The notes beneath the pieces were generated by a model. That model was not told the DNA's origin, made no database searches, and saw only the letters and a program-made list of their open reading frames with translations. Below, one piece after another: positions 1 to 10,600 of a stretch of 64,000 nt of DNA; the stretch's first letter is position 1; each line of letters starts with the position of its first letter. The position numbers were made by a program, and so were the translations under genes. Origin of the DNA: Flavobacterium sp. SUN052 (lineage in GTDB: Bacteria; Bacteroidota; Bacteroidia; Flavobacteriales; Flavobacteriaceae); contig NZ_JAPQNS010000010.1 of assembly GCF_028867935.1 (NCBI RefSeq), positions 248,001 through 312,000 on the forward strand. Reading direction: 5' to 3'.

Positions 1-85
1 CGCTATGGAGAAAGGTCTTCGCTTCGCTATCCGTGAAGGTGGCCGTACAGTAGGTGCTGGTCAGGTAACAGAAATCCTCGACTAA
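1..85 (+). CDS. tuf: Elongation factor Tu, C-terminal end (partial)
   Basis: Only the last 27 codons are inside the window; the frame begins at base 2 and stops at TAA 83-85. The residues read AMEKGLRFAIREGGRTVGAG and then end in VTEILD, which is the typical C-terminus of domain 3 of EF-Tu, the GTPase that brings aminoacyl-tRNA to the ribosome. The order tuf, tRNA-Trp, secE, nusG, rplK is the common bacterial arrangement and supports the call. Everything upstream is cut off by the window edge. Confidence 0.93.
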   Translation, partial: AMEKGLRFAIREGGRTVGAGQVTEILD

Positions 86-97
86 TACGAAATCGAA

Positions 98-138
98 AAA
101 CAAGTGCATTTCTTAACAGGGATGCACTTGTTTTTTTA
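98..138 (+). terminator. Rho-independent terminator after tuf
   Basis: A 12-bp perfect inverted repeat (98-109 and 122-133, core ACAAGTGCAT) with a 12-nt loop is followed by a T run. It begins 12 nt after the tuf stop codon. The T tract also overlaps the candidate promoter for the tRNA-Trp/secE unit, so the two signals share bases. Confidence 0.85.
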
Positions 139-157
139 ATAAGATTTCGTACTTTTG
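128..157 (+). promoter_or_regulatory. Bacteroidota-type promoter for tRNA-Trp/secE operon
   Basis: TACTTTTG at 150-157 matches the TAnnTTTG -7 element of Bacteroidota housekeeping sigma. TTG at 128-130 stands exactly 19 nt upstream, which fits the -33 TTTG element and its usual spacing. Transcription would start near 162-165, about 90 nt before the tRNA. The -33 box lies inside the right arm of the tuf terminator. Confidence 0.65.
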
Positions 158-252
158 CAGTCCCAAATAGGGATGTTATAGTTTGGCTCTCAGGCAGAAA
201 ACGTTCTCGTTAATGGATAAGCCAAAAAGTCGGTAGCTTTTAATTTTAATAC

Positions 253-326
253 ACGGGTGTAGTTCAAGGGTAGAATAGCGGTCTCCAAAACCGTTGATGG
301 GAGTTCGAATCTCTCCACCCGTGCCA
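253..326 (+). tRNA. tRNA-Trp (anticodon CCA)
   Basis: A full cloverleaf can be drawn. The acceptor arms ACGGGTG and CACCCGT pair perfectly and are followed by discriminator G and an encoded CCA. The anticodon stem GCGGT/ACCGT encloses the loop CTCCAAA, giving anticodon CCA for tryptophan. The T arm contains GTTCGAATC. It lies 14 bases before secE, so it is probably cut out of the secE-nusG transcript. The placement between tuf and secE is widespread in bacteria. Confidence 0.96.
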
Positions 327-339
327 ATCCCTTATACAG

Positions 340-531
340 ATGGACAAGTTTACTTCGTTTCTGAAAGCTTCCTGGGAGGAGGTTCAGCACAACGTCACTT
401 GGCCAAAATTCAGCGACCTACAGGCCAGCTCAACTCTGGTACTCGTGGCGTCGCTAATTTTTGCGCTATTAGTTGGTTTGATTGATTTCGTTTTCGAGAA
501 TGGTCTCAACGCGTTCTATCAATCATTTTAA
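340..531 (+). CDS. secE: Preprotein translocase subunit SecE
   Basis: This 63-residue protein has the single-span SecE layout: a short amphipathic N-terminus with SWEEVQHNVTWPKFSDLQ, matching the conserved VxWP segment, then one hydrophobic helix at about residues 31-52 (TLVLVASLIFALLVGLIDFV). SecE clamps SecY in the inner-membrane Sec translocon. The length is typical of the short single-helix form. It sits between tRNA-Trp and nusG as in most bacteria. Confidence 0.95.
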   Translation: MDKFTSFLKASWEEVQHNVTWPKFSDLQASSTLVLVASLIFALLVGLIDFVFENGLNAFYQSF

Positions 532-543
532 TTGAGGGTTTGA

Positions 544-615
544 GATTGCGGATTTTGAGTTGGGCTGAACTATCATTCTTGTATGGTGTAAGCAATAAAT
601 CTAAAATCCGAAATC
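544..615 (+). repeat. Inverted repeat between secE and nusG
   Basis: Arms GATTGCGGATTTT (544-556) and AAAATCCGAAATC (603-615) are inverted copies with 12 of 13 bases matching. A second partial copy, AATCCACAATCCAAAATC, follows to about 630. It separates two essential co-transcribed genes, so it cannot be a strong terminator. It looks like a degenerate member of an AT-rich intergenic repeat. Confidence 0.55.
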
Positions 616-636
616 CACAATCCAAAATCTTTCAAC

Positions 637-1197
637 ATGGCTGAGATACAGTGGTATGTTATTCGGGCAGTGTCGGGTCAGGAAAAGAAAATTAAGTCCT
701 ACCTAGATAACGAGATTCTCCGGCAAAAACTTGATGAAGTAATTCCTCAGGTTCTTATTCCGTCGGAGAAGGTGTATGAAATGCGCAATGGTAAGAAGCG
801 CGTTCGGGAAAAATCATTCTTTCCTGGCTACATCCTGATCTCGGCTGACCTGACTAATAACCGGGCACTCGACATGATTTTGAATATGCCCGGTGTGATG
901 GGTTTCTTAGGGAACGCACAAACGGGTACAAACTCGAAAGTCCCAGTCCCACTGCGGCAAGCTGAGGTGAACAGGATCTTGGGACGGGTTAATGAAGAAG
1001 CTGAAGAGGCTGCTGCGCCAACAGTAGGTTATCTCAAAGGCGAATCAGTAAAAGTAATCGATGGACCATTCGGTGGCTTTGTCGGTACTGTAGAAGAGGT
1101 GTTTGAAGATCGCAAAAAACTGAACGTTGTTGTGAAGATTTTTGGTCGGAACACCCCTGTTGAATTGAGTTACGCGCAAGTAGATAAAGAGAACTGA
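637..1197 (+). CDS. nusG: Transcription termination/antitermination protein NusG
   Basis: The 186-residue protein starts with the NGN domain (WYVIRAVSGQEKKIKSYL at about residues 6-23, and FPGYILI near 68-74). It ends with a KOW domain (VKVIDGPFGGFVGTVEEV, about 146-163). NusG binds RNA polymerase, increases processivity and couples it to Rho or the ribosome. The length matches the family. It lies between secE and rplK, as usual. No Shine-Dalgarno sequence is evident before the ATG, common in Bacteroidota. Confidence 0.97.
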   Translation: MAEIQWYVIRAVSGQEKKIKSYLDNEILRQKLDEVIPQVLIPSEKVYEMRNGKKRVREKSFFPGYILISADLTNNRALDMILNMPGVMGFLGNAQTGTNSKVPVPLRQAEVNRILGRVNEEAEEAAAPTVGYLKGESVKVIDGPFGGFVGTVEEVFEDRKKLNVVVKIFGRNTPVELSYAQVDKEN

Positions 1198-1354
1198 TTT
1201 CGGTTAGGGCTCAGCATCAGAACTCATGCTTCCCATGGGGGTTCGTTGCAAAACAGAGTACCGATTGACGATTGCAGCTGATGCATTGTGACATGCTAAG
1301 CTATAATCAACGATCACAATGGGCCGCCACGCGGCCATAAAATTAACCAAGACA

Positions 1355-1801
1355 ATGGCAAAAGAAGTAGGTGGCTACGTAAAGTTGCAGGTTAAGGGCG
1401 GTCAGGCCAATCCTTCTCCACCGATCGGTCCAGCGTTGGGTTCCAAGGGTTTAAATATCATGGAATTCTGCAAGCAGTTCAATGGACGGACGCAGGACAA
1501 GATGGGGATGGTATTGCCGGTGGTTATTACATACTACAAAGACAAGTCATTTGACTTTGTAATTAAAACCCCACCTGCACCGATCATGCTAATGGAGGCT
1601 GCTAAAGTAAAAGGCGGCTCAGCACAACCTAATCGGAACAAAGTTGGCTCAGTAACATGGGATCAGGTACGGACAATTGCGGAAACGAAAATGCCCGATT
1701 TGAATGCCTTTAAAGTTGAGTCGGCTATGAAGATGATCGCTGGTACAGCGCGTAGCATGGGTATTACGGTGCAGGGTAAAGCACCCTGGGATAACCAGTA
1801 A
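1355..1801 (+). CDS. rplK: 50S ribosomal protein L11
   Basis: L11 binds 23S rRNA at the GTPase-associated centre. The chosen start gives 148 residues beginning [18 protein letters not shown], the standard L11 N-terminus. The open frame continues upstream to an ATG at 1319, but those 12 extra residues ([12 protein letters not shown]) are not part of normal L11. Conserved [20 protein letters not shown] is seen at about residues 20-39 and the C-terminal rRNA-binding domain ends in GKAPWDNQ. It is followed by rplA after 30 nt. Confidence 0.95.
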   Translation: MAKEVGGYVKLQVKGGQANPSPPIGPALGSKGLNIMEFCKQFNGRTQDKMGMVLPVVITYYKDKSFDFVIKTPPAPIMLMEAAKVKGGSAQPNRNKVGSVTWDQVRTIAETKMPDLNAFKVESAMKMIAGTARSMGITVQGKAPWDNQ

Positions 1802-1831
1802 GCAATTGTTGCCAAAAGCAATTTACGAGAC

Positions 1832-2530
1832 ATGGCAAAGTTAACTAAGAAACAAAAGGAAGCGATGTCGAAATACGATGCTTCTAAAGCATACACGCTC
1901 GAACAGGCAGCGGGTATTCTGAAGGAGATTTCGTACACGAAATTCGACGCTTCTGTGGATATTGACGTTCGGTTGGGCGTAGATCCGCGTAAAGCCGACC
2001 AGATGGTACGTGGCGTTGCTACGTTGCCTCATGGTACGGGCAAAACGGTTCGCGTATTGGTGCTTTGCACCCCCGACAAAGAACAGGAAGCTAAAGACGC
2101 GGGTGCCGACTTCGTTGGCCTCGACGATTACATTCAGAAGATCGAGCAGGGCTGGACGGACATTGATGTGATTATCACAATGCCAACAGTTATGGCTAAA
2201 GTAGGCCGTTTGGGCCGGGTTTTAGGTCCTCGTGGTCTGATGCCAAACCCAAAATCGGGTACTGTGACACTGGAAGTAGGCAAAGCTGTTCAGGAAGTGA
2301 AGGCCGGTAAAATCGACTTCAAAGTTGATAAGCAGGGAGCTATTCACACTAGCATTGGAAAGGTGTCATTCTCTCCCGAGAAGCTTGTAGAAAACGCACA
2401 GGAAATTATTGCAACGTTGGTACGTCTGAAGCCTTCATCGGCTAAAGGTACATACGTGAAGGCTATAAACCTGTCGAGCACGATGAGTCCGGGCGTTAAC
2501 ATTGACAAAGGCACAGTAGCAGGTATCTAA
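1832..2530 (+). CDS. rplA: 50S ribosomal protein L1
   Basis: 232 residues, the normal length for L1. The hallmark [20 protein letters not shown] is present near residues 131-150, and the C-terminal [16 protein letters not shown] stretch is typical. L1 forms the mobile stalk at the tRNA exit site and in many bacteria represses its own operon. It lies 30 nt after rplK, and its stop codon is only 1 nt from the rplJ start, so L1 and L10 translation is likely coupled. Confidence 0.97.
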   Translation: MAKLTKKQKEAMSKYDASKAYTLEQAAGILKEISYTKFDASVDIDVRLGVDPRKADQMVRGVATLPHGTGKTVRVLVLCTPDKEQEAKDAGADFVGLDDYIQKIEQGWTDIDVIITMPTVMAKVGRLGRVLGPRGLMPNPKSGTVTLEVGKAVQEVKAGKIDFKVDKQGAIHTSIGKVSFSPEKLVENAQEIIATLVRLKPSSAKGTYVKAINLSSTMSPGVNIDKGTVAGI

Positions 2531-2531
2531 C

Positions 2532-3062
2532 ATGACACGGGACGAAAAAGGAGCGATTATAGAAGAGTTGGCTCAGAAATTTCAGAGCACTCCTTTCTTC
2601 TACATCACGGAGGCCAGTGGCATGAGCGTTGCTGAAGTCAATGACCTTCGTCGGAAATGCTACGAGCGTGGAATTGAGTACAAAGTGGTGAAGAACACCT
2701 TCATCAAAAAGGCACTCGAAACGCTCGATACGGATTATACACCGTTTAACGATACGGTACTAGCTGGCGCGTCGGCAGTGATGTTTCACCCCGACAACCA
2801 GAAGGCACCGGCTCAACTCATCAAGGAGTTCCGTAAGACGAACGACAAACTGAAGTTGAAAGGAGCCTCAATTGACTATAGCCTGTTTATCGGTGCTGAT
2901 CAACTTGATACGTTGATGACGCTAAAGAGCAAGCAAGAGTTGATCGGCGATATCATCGGTCTGTTGCAATCACCCGCCAAAAACGTCCTTTCTGGGCTTC
3001 AGGGTGCAGGTGGCAAATTGGCCGGTATCCTCAAAACGCTGTCAGAACGCGAAGAGGCTTAA
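2532..3062 (+). CDS. rplJ: 50S ribosomal protein L10
   Basis: 176 residues with the L10 N-terminal rRNA-binding fold (MTRDEKGAIIEELAQKF, then GIEYKVVKNTFIKKAL at about residues 49-64) and a C-terminal helix (residues about 140-176) that carries L7/L12 dimers. Only one base separates it from rplA, so the usual long rplJ leader that binds L10-L12 for autoregulation has no room here. rplL follows after a 70-nt gap. Confidence 0.96.
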   Translation: MTRDEKGAIIEELAQKFQSTPFFYITEASGMSVAEVNDLRRKCYERGIEYKVVKNTFIKKALETLDTDYTPFNDTVLAGASAVMFHPDNQKAPAQLIKEFRKTNDKLKLKGASIDYSLFIGADQLDTLMTLKSKQELIGDIIGLLQSPAKNVLSGLQGAGGKLAGILKTLSEREEA

Positions 3063-3132
3063 TTCATTTGTTGTGGGCGTGTTGCCCGCAACGTTCCAAT
3101 CAATTGTATCACAATCAAATTAGAATACTAAA

Positions 3133-3513
3133 ATGGCAGATTTGAAAGCGTTCGCTGAGCAGCTCGTAAACCTGACGGTAAAAGAAGTTAACGAACTGGC
3201 TGCTATCCTGAAGGACGAGTACGGTATTGAGCCAGCTGCTGCTGCTCCTGTAATGGTAGCTGGTGGTGGCGGTGGCGAAACAGCGGCTGCTGAACCAGAG
3301 AAAACGTCTTTCGACGTGATCCTGAAAGCTCCTGGTGCTGCTAAATTGGCTGTTGTTAAACTGGTGAAAGACCTTACAGGTCTGGGCTTGAAAGAAGCTA
3401 AAGAACTAGTTGACGGCGCTCCTAAGCCAGTTAAAGAAGGCGTAGCTAAGGACGAAGCAGAAGCGCTCCGTAAGCAATTGGAAGAAGCTGGTGCTGAAGT
3501 AGAAGTAAAATAA
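3133..3513 (+). CDS. rplL: 50S ribosomal protein L7/L12
   Basis: 126 residues: an N-terminal dimerisation domain (about 1-35), an Ala/Gly-rich hinge (about 36-58, with [19 protein letters not shown]) and the globular C-terminal domain that contacts translation factors ([20 protein letters not shown] at about 58-77, then [20 protein letters not shown]). The length and layout are standard. It is the last ribosomal gene before the 243-nt gap to rpoB. Confidence 0.97.
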   Translation: MADLKAFAEQLVNLTVKEVNELAAILKDEYGIEPAAAAPVMVAGGGGGETAAAEPEKTSFDVILKAPGAAKLAVVKLVKDLTGLGLKEAKELVDGAPKPVKEGVAKDEAEALRKQLEEAGAEVEVK

Positions 3514-3549
3514 GCAACTGCTTTTACGATACTACTCCAAATAGGGGAG

Positions 3550-3576
3550 GGCCTGACCAACCGTCAGGTCTTTTCC
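3550..3576 (+). terminator. Hairpin with short T tract between rplL and rpoB
   Basis: GCCTGAC (3551-3557) and GTCAGGT (3563-3569) pair around a 5-nt loop and are followed by CTTTTCCTGTTT. The stem is short and the T tract is interrupted. A partial terminator or attenuator that lowers rpoBC relative to ribosomal-protein transcription is therefore more likely than a full stop. Such an attenuator is known between rplL and rpoB in E. coli. The rest of 3577-3756 shows no clear signal. Confidence 0.5.
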
Positions 3577-3756
3577 TGTTTGGAGACTTTTGTCTATACA
3601 AAAGGGTAATAGGCCAAACTAATTTTTTGGTCTATACGTTACCTCTCTATTGCCCCCTTGGGCGGGTGACGCTTAGGGTATATTTGGTCAGTTTAAGTTG
3701 CCTTGTAGATAGGGGCCGGGAGCGCAATTGACCTCACAAATGTAATCGCTCAAAAA

Positions 3757-6700
3757 TTGGCTACAAACGCAAACACCAACAGCATGCGCAAAAATTTTGC
3801 GACGATTCAGCCAGTAATCGGGTATCCTGACTTCCTCGATATCCAAATTAAATCATTTAAAGATTTTTTCCAACTCGACACCCCTTCTGACCATCGTTCA
3901 CAAGAAGGTCTGTTTAAGGTGTTTCAGGAAAATTTCCCGATTTCAGATTCACGCGAAAACTTCGTTCTGGAGTTTATGGACTATTCGGTTGATCCACCGA
4001 AGTATTCCGTTGATGAATGTATTGATCGGGGTCTGACCTATTCGGTTCCACTGAAAGCCAAGTTACGGTTGATCAATAATGATCAGGATAACGAGGACTT
4101 TGAGACAATCGAGCAGGAAGTGTTTCTTGGAAACATTCCTTACATGACCGAAAAGGGTTCGTTTGTTATTAACGGAGCCGAACGGGTTATCGTGTCACAA
4201 CTTCACCGTTCACCAGGTGTGTTTTTCTCTATGAGTAAGCACACGAATGGTACGAAGTTGTACTCAGCGCGGATCATTCCGTTTAAAGGGTCTTGGATTG
4301 AGTTCTCAACAGACGTTAACAACGTGATGTATGCGTACATCGACCGGAAGAAAAAATTCCCGGTTACAACGTTGTTGCGGGCTATTGGTTTTGGATCAGA
4401 CAAAGACATACTGGATTTATTCGGTTTGTCGGAGGAGATGCCTGCTACACCTGCTAACCTTAAAAAGGCAGTCGGTCGTCGGTTGGCTGCACGGGTTCTT
4501 CGGACTTGGACGGAAGATTTCGTAGACGAAGACACAGGTGAAGTGGTTTCAATCAGTCGGAATGAGGTGCTTTTAGAGCGCGACTCAGCCATTTCGGTTG
4601 ATGATATTGATGTGATTATGGATTCGGGCCAGAAATCAGTCATCCTGCACAAGGAGGACATGAACATGGCCGACTACAATATTATCTACAATACGCTGCA
4701 GAAAGATAGTTCGAACTCTGAAAAAGAGGCCGTCGAGCAAATCTATCGGCAGTTGCGTAATGCAGATGCGCCGGATGAGCAAACAGCGCGTGAAATTATT
4801 CAGAGCCTGTTTTTCTCGGATAAGCGCTATGATCTCGGCGACGTAGGCCGTTACCGGATCAACAAAAAATTGGGACTTGAGGTATCATCCGATACGAAAG
4901 TATTAACGACTGAGGACATTGTTCTGATCGTAAAATACCTGATCGGTCTGATTAACTCAAAAGCTGTTGTCGATGATATTGACCACCTGAGCAACCGTCG
5001 TGTACGGACTGTAGGGGAACAGTTGTATTCGCAGTTTGGAGTTGGTTTGGCGCGGATGGCTCGTACCATTAAGGAGCGGATGAACGTGCGGGATAATGAA
5101 GACTTTAAGCCGGTTGATTTGATCAACGCGCGGACGCTGTCGTCAGTTATCAACTCGTTCTTTGGTACTAACCAGCTTTCGCAGTTTATGGATCAGACCA
5201 ACCCATTGGCCGAGGTGACGCACAAGCGTCGTATGTCGGCACTGGGACCTGGTGGTCTATCACGTGAGCGGGCAGGTTTTGAGGTACGTGACGTTCACTA
5301 TACTCACTACGGTCGGTTGTGCACTATTGAAACGCCGGAAGGTCCGAACATCGGTCTGATTTCGTCGCTTTGTGTGTATGCAAAGATCAACAGCATGGGC
5401 TTTATCGAAACACCCTACCGTATCATTGAAAACGGAAAAGTATCGATGGAAAAGCCAGTGATGTATTTGACTGCGGAGGAAGAAGATACGCACTATATTG
5501 CTCAGGCTAACTCAAGCATTGATAAGAAAGGTAACTTCCAGGTCGATAGGCTGAAAGCTCGTTTTGAAGGTGACTTCCCAATTGCTGAGCCGAAGAGCGT
5601 AACCTTTATGGATATTGCTCCGAATCAGATTGTATCGGTAGCTGCGTCAATGATTCCGTTCCTGGAACACGATGACGCCAACCGTGCCTTGATGGGGTCG
5701 AACATGCAACGTCAGGCAGTACCTCTACTCCGCCCCGAAGCCCCAATTGTGGGTACAGGTCTGGAAGGACGAGTTGCTGTCGATTCACGCGCCCTGTATT
5801 TGGCTGAGGCTGACGGCGTAGTTGAATTTGTTGATGCTACCAAAATCATGGTACGCTATAATTTAGCTGCCGACGAGCGTTTGGTTACCTTCGAGGAAGA
5901 TGTTAAGACGTATAGTCTGATCAAATTCCGCCGGACAAACCAGGATACTTGCATCAACTTGAAGCCGACGGTTCTGAAGGGCCAGAAGCTGAAAAAAGGT
6001 GATGTACTATGTGAAGGTTATGCTACTCAGAAAGGTGAACTGGCCCTTGGTCGGAATATGAAAGTAGCCTTCATGCCTTGGCAGGGATATAACTTCGAGG
6101 ATGCTATCGTGATTTCGGAGCGGGTTGTTCGTGAGGACATCTTCACATCGATTCACATTGAAGAGTTTGAACTGGAAGTACGTGACACAAAGCGGGGTGA
6201 AGAGGAATTAACCTCAGAAATTCCGAACGTAAGCGAAGAAACAGTTCGTAATCTCGATGAAAACGGTATTGTTCGCGTAGGTACTGAGGTGAAAGAGGGC
6301 GATATTCTGATTGGTAAGATTACACCAAAAGGAGAAAGTGATCCGACGCCAGAAGAAAAACTGCTTCGCGCTATTTTTGGTGATAAAGCTGGTGACGTGA
6401 AAGATGCGTCGAAGAAAGCACCACCATCATTGAAGGGGGTTGTAATCGATACGAAATTATTCTCGCGTCCATCGAAAGAGGATCGGGGTAAGCATAAGGA
6501 AGAGATCAAAGTTCTGGCGAAGAAGTTTGCTCGTGACCTGACCGCCATCCGTGCCCGGATGATTGAGAAATTAGTTGAACTGCTCGATGGCAAAACAAGC
6601 CAGGGCGTGAAGCACAAGTTTGGCGATGAAATCGTCAGCAAAGGCGTTAAGTTCAACCGCAAGAATATTACAGATAATCTGTTCCCGGACAAGAACCCGT

Positions 6701-7629
6701 ATCGCGACGAAAGCAGCTATTCAGTACCTGAGGAAGTCAACATGTTGGCTGACGTGGTATTGGAAAACTGGACCGAAGACGCTCATACGAATCAGTTGGC
6801 TGTACAGGTTATCAAAAATTACAATACGCGCCGGAATGAAGTTACAGGTCGTTTCAAGCGGGAGCGTTTCACACTCGAAGTGGGAGACGAACTGCCAGCG
6901 GGTATTGTGAAACTGGCGAAGGTATATATCGCTAAGAAGCGTAAACTGAAAGTAGGGGATAAAATGGCAGGTCGTCACGGTAACAAAGGGGTTGTTGCCC
7001 GTATTGTACGTGATGAAGACATGCCGTTCCTGGAAGATGGCACTCCGGTGGATATCGTACTGAACCCACTTGGTGTACCTTCACGGATGAACCTTGGGCA
7101 GATTTACGAAACCGTATTAGCCTGGGCTGGTCAAAAACTGAATCGGAAGTATGCTACGCCAATTTTTGACGGAGCAACGGAACAGCAGGTGTTCGACGAG
7201 TTGCAAGAGGCTGGTCTGCCAGATTTTGGCCGGACGTATCTCTACAACGGTTTGTCGGGCGAGCGTTTTGATCAGAAAGTTACGGTAGGTATCATCTACA
7301 TGCTCAAACTTGGCCACTTAGTGGACGATAAGATGCACGCCCGTTCTATCGGACCCTACTCACTCATTACTCAACAGCCGTTGGGTGGTAAGGCGCAGTT
7401 TGGTGGTCAGCGATTTGGTGAGATGGAAGTGTGGGCGTTGGAAGCTTTTGGAGCATCGAACATTCTACAGGAAATCTTAACTGTAAAATCAGACGACGTA
7501 GTTGGCCGTGCAAAGGCATATGAAGCTATCGTGAAAGGCGAAAACCTGCCGAAGCCGAATATTCCAGAATCGTTCAACGTACTCGTTCACGAATTGCGTG
7601 GTCTGGCACTTGAAATCACATTAGAGTAA
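3757..7629 (+). CDS. rpoB: RNA polymerase beta subunit
   Basis: With the TTG start at 3757 the protein is 1290 residues ([20 protein letters not shown]). The next possible start is ATG at 3784, nine codons downstream; an in-frame TAA at 3742 rules out anything further upstream. Conserved beta signatures are easy to read: the rifampicin region ([20 protein letters not shown], then [18 protein letters not shown]), [32 protein letters not shown] and the C-terminal [20 protein letters not shown]. The protein is part of the catalytic core of RNA polymerase. rpoC follows after 19 nt. The use of TTG as start is likely but not proven. Confidence 0.97.
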   Translation: MATNANTNSMRKNFATIQPVIGYPDFLDIQIKSFKDFFQLDTPSDHRSQEGLFKVFQENFPISDSRENFVLEFMDYSVDPPKYSVDECIDRGLTYSVPLKAKLRLINNDQDNEDFETIEQEVFLGNIPYMTEKGSFVINGAERVIVSQLHRSPGVFFSMSKHTNGTKLYSARIIPFKGSWIEFSTDVNNVMYAYIDRKKKFPVTTLLRAIGFGSDKDILDLFGLSEEMPATPANLKKAVGRRLAARVLRTWTEDFVDEDTGEVVSISRNEVLLERDSAISVDDIDVIMDSGQKSVILHKEDMNMADYNIIYNTLQKDSSNSEKEAVEQIYRQLRNADAPDEQTAREIIQSLFFSDKRYDLGDVGRYRINKKLGLEVSSDTKVLTTEDIVLIVKYLIGLINSKAVVDDIDHLSNRRVRTVGEQLYSQFGVGLARMARTIKERMNVRDNEDFKPVDLINARTLSSVINSFFGTNQLSQFMDQTNPLAEVTHKRRMSALGPGGLSRERAGFEVRDVHYTHYGRLCTIETPEGPNIGLISSLCVYAKINSMGFIETPYRIIENGKVSMEKPVMYLTAEEEDTHYIAQANSSIDKKGNFQVDRLKARFEGDFPIAEPKSVTFMDIAPNQIVSVAASMIPFLEHDDANRALMGSNMQRQAVPLLRPEAPIVGTGLEGRVAVDSRALYLAEADGVVEFVDATKIMVRYNLAADERLVTFEEDVKTYSLIKFRRTNQDTCINLKPTVLKGQKLKKGDVLCEGYATQKGELALGRNMKVAFMPWQGYNFEDAIVISERVVREDIFTSIHIEEFELEVRDTKRGEEELTSEIPNVSEETVRNLDENGIVRVGTEVKEGDILIGKITPKGESDPTPEEKLLRAIFGDKAGDVKDASKKAPPSLKGVVIDTKLFSRPSKEDRGKHKEEIKVLAKKFARDLTAIRARMIEKLVELLDGKTSQGVKHKFGDEIVSKGVKFNRKNITDNLFPDKNPYRDESSYSVPEEVNMLADVVLENWTEDAHTNQLAVQVIKNYNTRRNEVTGRFKRERFTLEVGDELPAGIVKLAKVYIAKKRKLKVGDKMAGRHGNKGVVARIVRDEDMPFLEDGTPVDIVLNPLGVPSRMNLGQIYETVLAWAGQKLNRKYATPIFDGATEQQVFDELQEAGLPDFGRTYLYNGLSGERFDQKVTVGIIYMLKLGHLVDDKMHARSIGPYSLITQQPLGGKAQFGGQRFGEMEVWALEAFGASNILQEILTVKSDDVVGRAKAYEAIVKGENLPKPNIPESFNVLVHELRGLALEITLE

Positions 7630-7648
7630 ACTACTAATCTCCAACTTC

Positions 7649-10600
7649 ATGTCGTTCAAAAAGAACAAGAAACTCAACAGCGATTTTTCCAGCGTGACGA
7701 TCAGTCTGGCGTCGCCTGAGTCGATTCTGGAGAGTTCATACGGCGAGGTGACGCAACCCGAAACCATCAACTACCGGACCTATAAGCCGGAAATGGGTGG
7801 TCTGTTTTGCGAGCGCATCTTCGGCCCGGTGAAAGATTGGGAGTGCCACTGCGGTAAGTACAAGCGGATTCGCTACAAAGGCATTATCTGTGATCGCTGT
7901 GGTGTAGAGGTTACGGAAAAGAAAGTTCGCCGGGAGCGGATGGGCCATATTGAATTAGTGGTGCCTGTTGCGCACATCTGGTACTTCCGTAGCCTGCCAA
8001 ACAAAATCGGTTACCTGCTAGGCCTCTCGACCAAGAAGCTCGATCAGATTATTTATTACGAACGGTACATCGTCGTACAGGCCGGGGTGAAAGCCGAAGA
8101 TGGTATTAACCAGCTGGATTTCCTGACGGAGGATGAGTACCTTGACATTATCGACAAGCTGCCAGGTAACAATCAGCACTTAGACGACAAAGACCCGAAC
8201 AAATTCATCGCTAAGATGGGGGCTGAAGCGTTGGAGATGTTGTTGTCGCGGGTGATGCTGGATGAATTGTCGTACTCGCTTCGTCACGCAGCCGCCACCG
8301 ATACATCGCAGCAGCGTAAAGCTGAAGCGCTGAAGCGTCTGAAAGTGGTTGAAGCATTCCGGGAGGCTAACGGCCGTATTGAGAACCGTCCTGAGTGGAT
8401 GGTGATCAAAATGGTACCGGTTATTCCACCCGAATTACGTCCGCTCGTCCCCTTGGATGGTGGTCGTTTCGCAACATCCGATTTGAATGACCTGTATCGT
8501 CGGGTTATCATTCGGAATAATCGTTTAAAGCGTCTGATCGAGATCAAAGCTCCCGAAGTGATTCTCCGTAACGAAAAGCGGATGTTGCAGGAAGCCGTTG
8601 ACTCCCTGTTTGACAACTCACGTAAGGTAAACGCCGTTCGTTCGGAGGGTAACCGTGCGTTGAAATCATTATCGGATATGCTGAAAGGTAAGCAAGGCCG
8701 TTTCCGGCAGAACTTACTTGGAAAGCGTGTTGACTATTCTGGTCGTTCGGTAATTGTTGTTGGACCTGAATTGAAAATGCACGAGTGTGGCTTACCAAAG
8801 GATATGGCGGCTGAGTTATTTAAGCCGTTTATTATCCGTAAGCTAATCGAGCGGGGCATCGTTAAAACGGTGAAATCAGCCAAGAAAATCGTTGATCGCA
8901 AAGACCCAGTTATTTGGGACATTTTGGAAAACGTATTGAAAGGCCACCCTGTTCTGTTAAACCGTGCTCCAACGCTTCACCGCTTAGGTATCCAAGCGTT
9001 CCAGCCGAAGTTGATCGAGGGTAAAGCTATCCAGTTGCACCCATTGGTGACGACGGCCTTCAACGCTGACTTTGACGGTGACCAGATGGCCGTTCACGTG
9101 CCGCTAGGTCAGGAAGCTATTCTGGAAGCATCAATGTTGATGTTAGCCTCGCACAACATTCTTAACCCTGCGAACGGTGCGCCGATCACGGTTCCATCGC
9201 AGGACATGGTGTTGGGTCTGTATTATGTGACTAAGGGTCGTAAAAATGTGCCAGAATATCCGATTGTTGGAGAAGGCATGACATTCTACGGCGCTGAAGA
9301 GGTTATCATTGCTATCAATGAAGGCAAAGTTTCGAAACACGCCAATGTTAAGTGCCGGGTTAGTATTCGGAACGAGCAGGGCGAGTTAGAAACAAAAATC
9401 ATCGATACGGTAGCGGGTCGGTTGTTGTTCAACCAGTTTGTACCGAAAGAGGTAGGTTTCATTAATGAGCTGCTGACCAAGAAAAAACTTCAGCAAATCA
9501 TTGCGTTGATCTTCAAGATTTCAGGCGTTGCTAAAACGGCTGCTTTCCTTGATGATATCAAAGAACTTGGTTTCCAGATGGCCTTCCGGGGTGGTCTGTC
9601 AATCGGTTTGAGCGACGTAATGATTCCAGAAGCCAAGCAAGGCCTGATTGATGAGGCTAAGCAGGGTGTTCAGACCGTTTGGGATAACTACCTGATGGGT
9701 TTGATTACGGAAAACGAGCGTTACAACCAGGTTATCGATATCTGGACGCGGGTTAATTCACGCGTTACAGAAACACTGATGAAGCAGCTGGAAGCAGATC
9801 AGGGTGGATTTAACTCCATCTACATGATGATGCACTCCGGTGCCCGTGGTTCGCGCGAGCAGATTCGTCAGTTAGGTGGTATGCGGGGGCTGATGGCTAA
9901 GCCTCAGAAAAACCTACAGGGTTCAGTGGGTGAGATTATTGAAAACCCAATCTTGTCGAACTTCAAAGAAGGTCTCGACGTATTGGAGTACTTTATCTCA
10001 ACGCACGGTGCCCGTAAAGGTCTGGCCGATACTGCCTTGAAAACGGCTGATGCTGGTTACCTGACTCGTCGTTTGCACGACGTTGCTCAGGACGTAATCA
10101 TTAGCGAAAATGACTGTGGTACGTTACGTGGTCTGCAAGTTTCGGCGTTGAAAGACAACGAAGATATTGTAGAACCATTGTCGGAACGGATATTAGGCCG
10201 TACAACGGTGCACGACGTATATGATCCACTCAAGAAAGACGCCAACGGCAACCCGCTGTTGCTGGTCGCTTCGGGTGAATTGATCACGGAGGAGATAGCC
10301 GCTGCTATCGACGAAACAAGCATCGAGACAGTTGAAATCCGGTCAGTATTGACTTGTGAGTCACGGAAAGGGGTTTGTGGCAAGTGCTACGGACGTAACC
10401 TGGCATCAGGACGCATGGTCGACATCGGTGAAGCTGTAGGCGTAATTGCTTCTCAGTCAATTGGTGAACCAGGTACACAGCTTACACTTCGTACATTCCA
10501 CGTAGGTGGTACGGCATCAAACATTGCGGTTGATGCTTCGATTCGGGCCAAGTTTGACGGTCTAATCGAGTTCGAAGAAATGCGTACCGTGGTTTCAGAA

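Noticed and set aside
190..390. A 66-residue minus-strand frame across tRNA-Trp
   Set aside because: It runs through the tRNA and into secE; tRNA genes often give such frames when read in reverse.
3120..3560. A 146-residue frame opposite rplL
   Set aside because: Ser/Ala/Pro-rich mirror of the Ala/Gly-rich rplL coding sequence.
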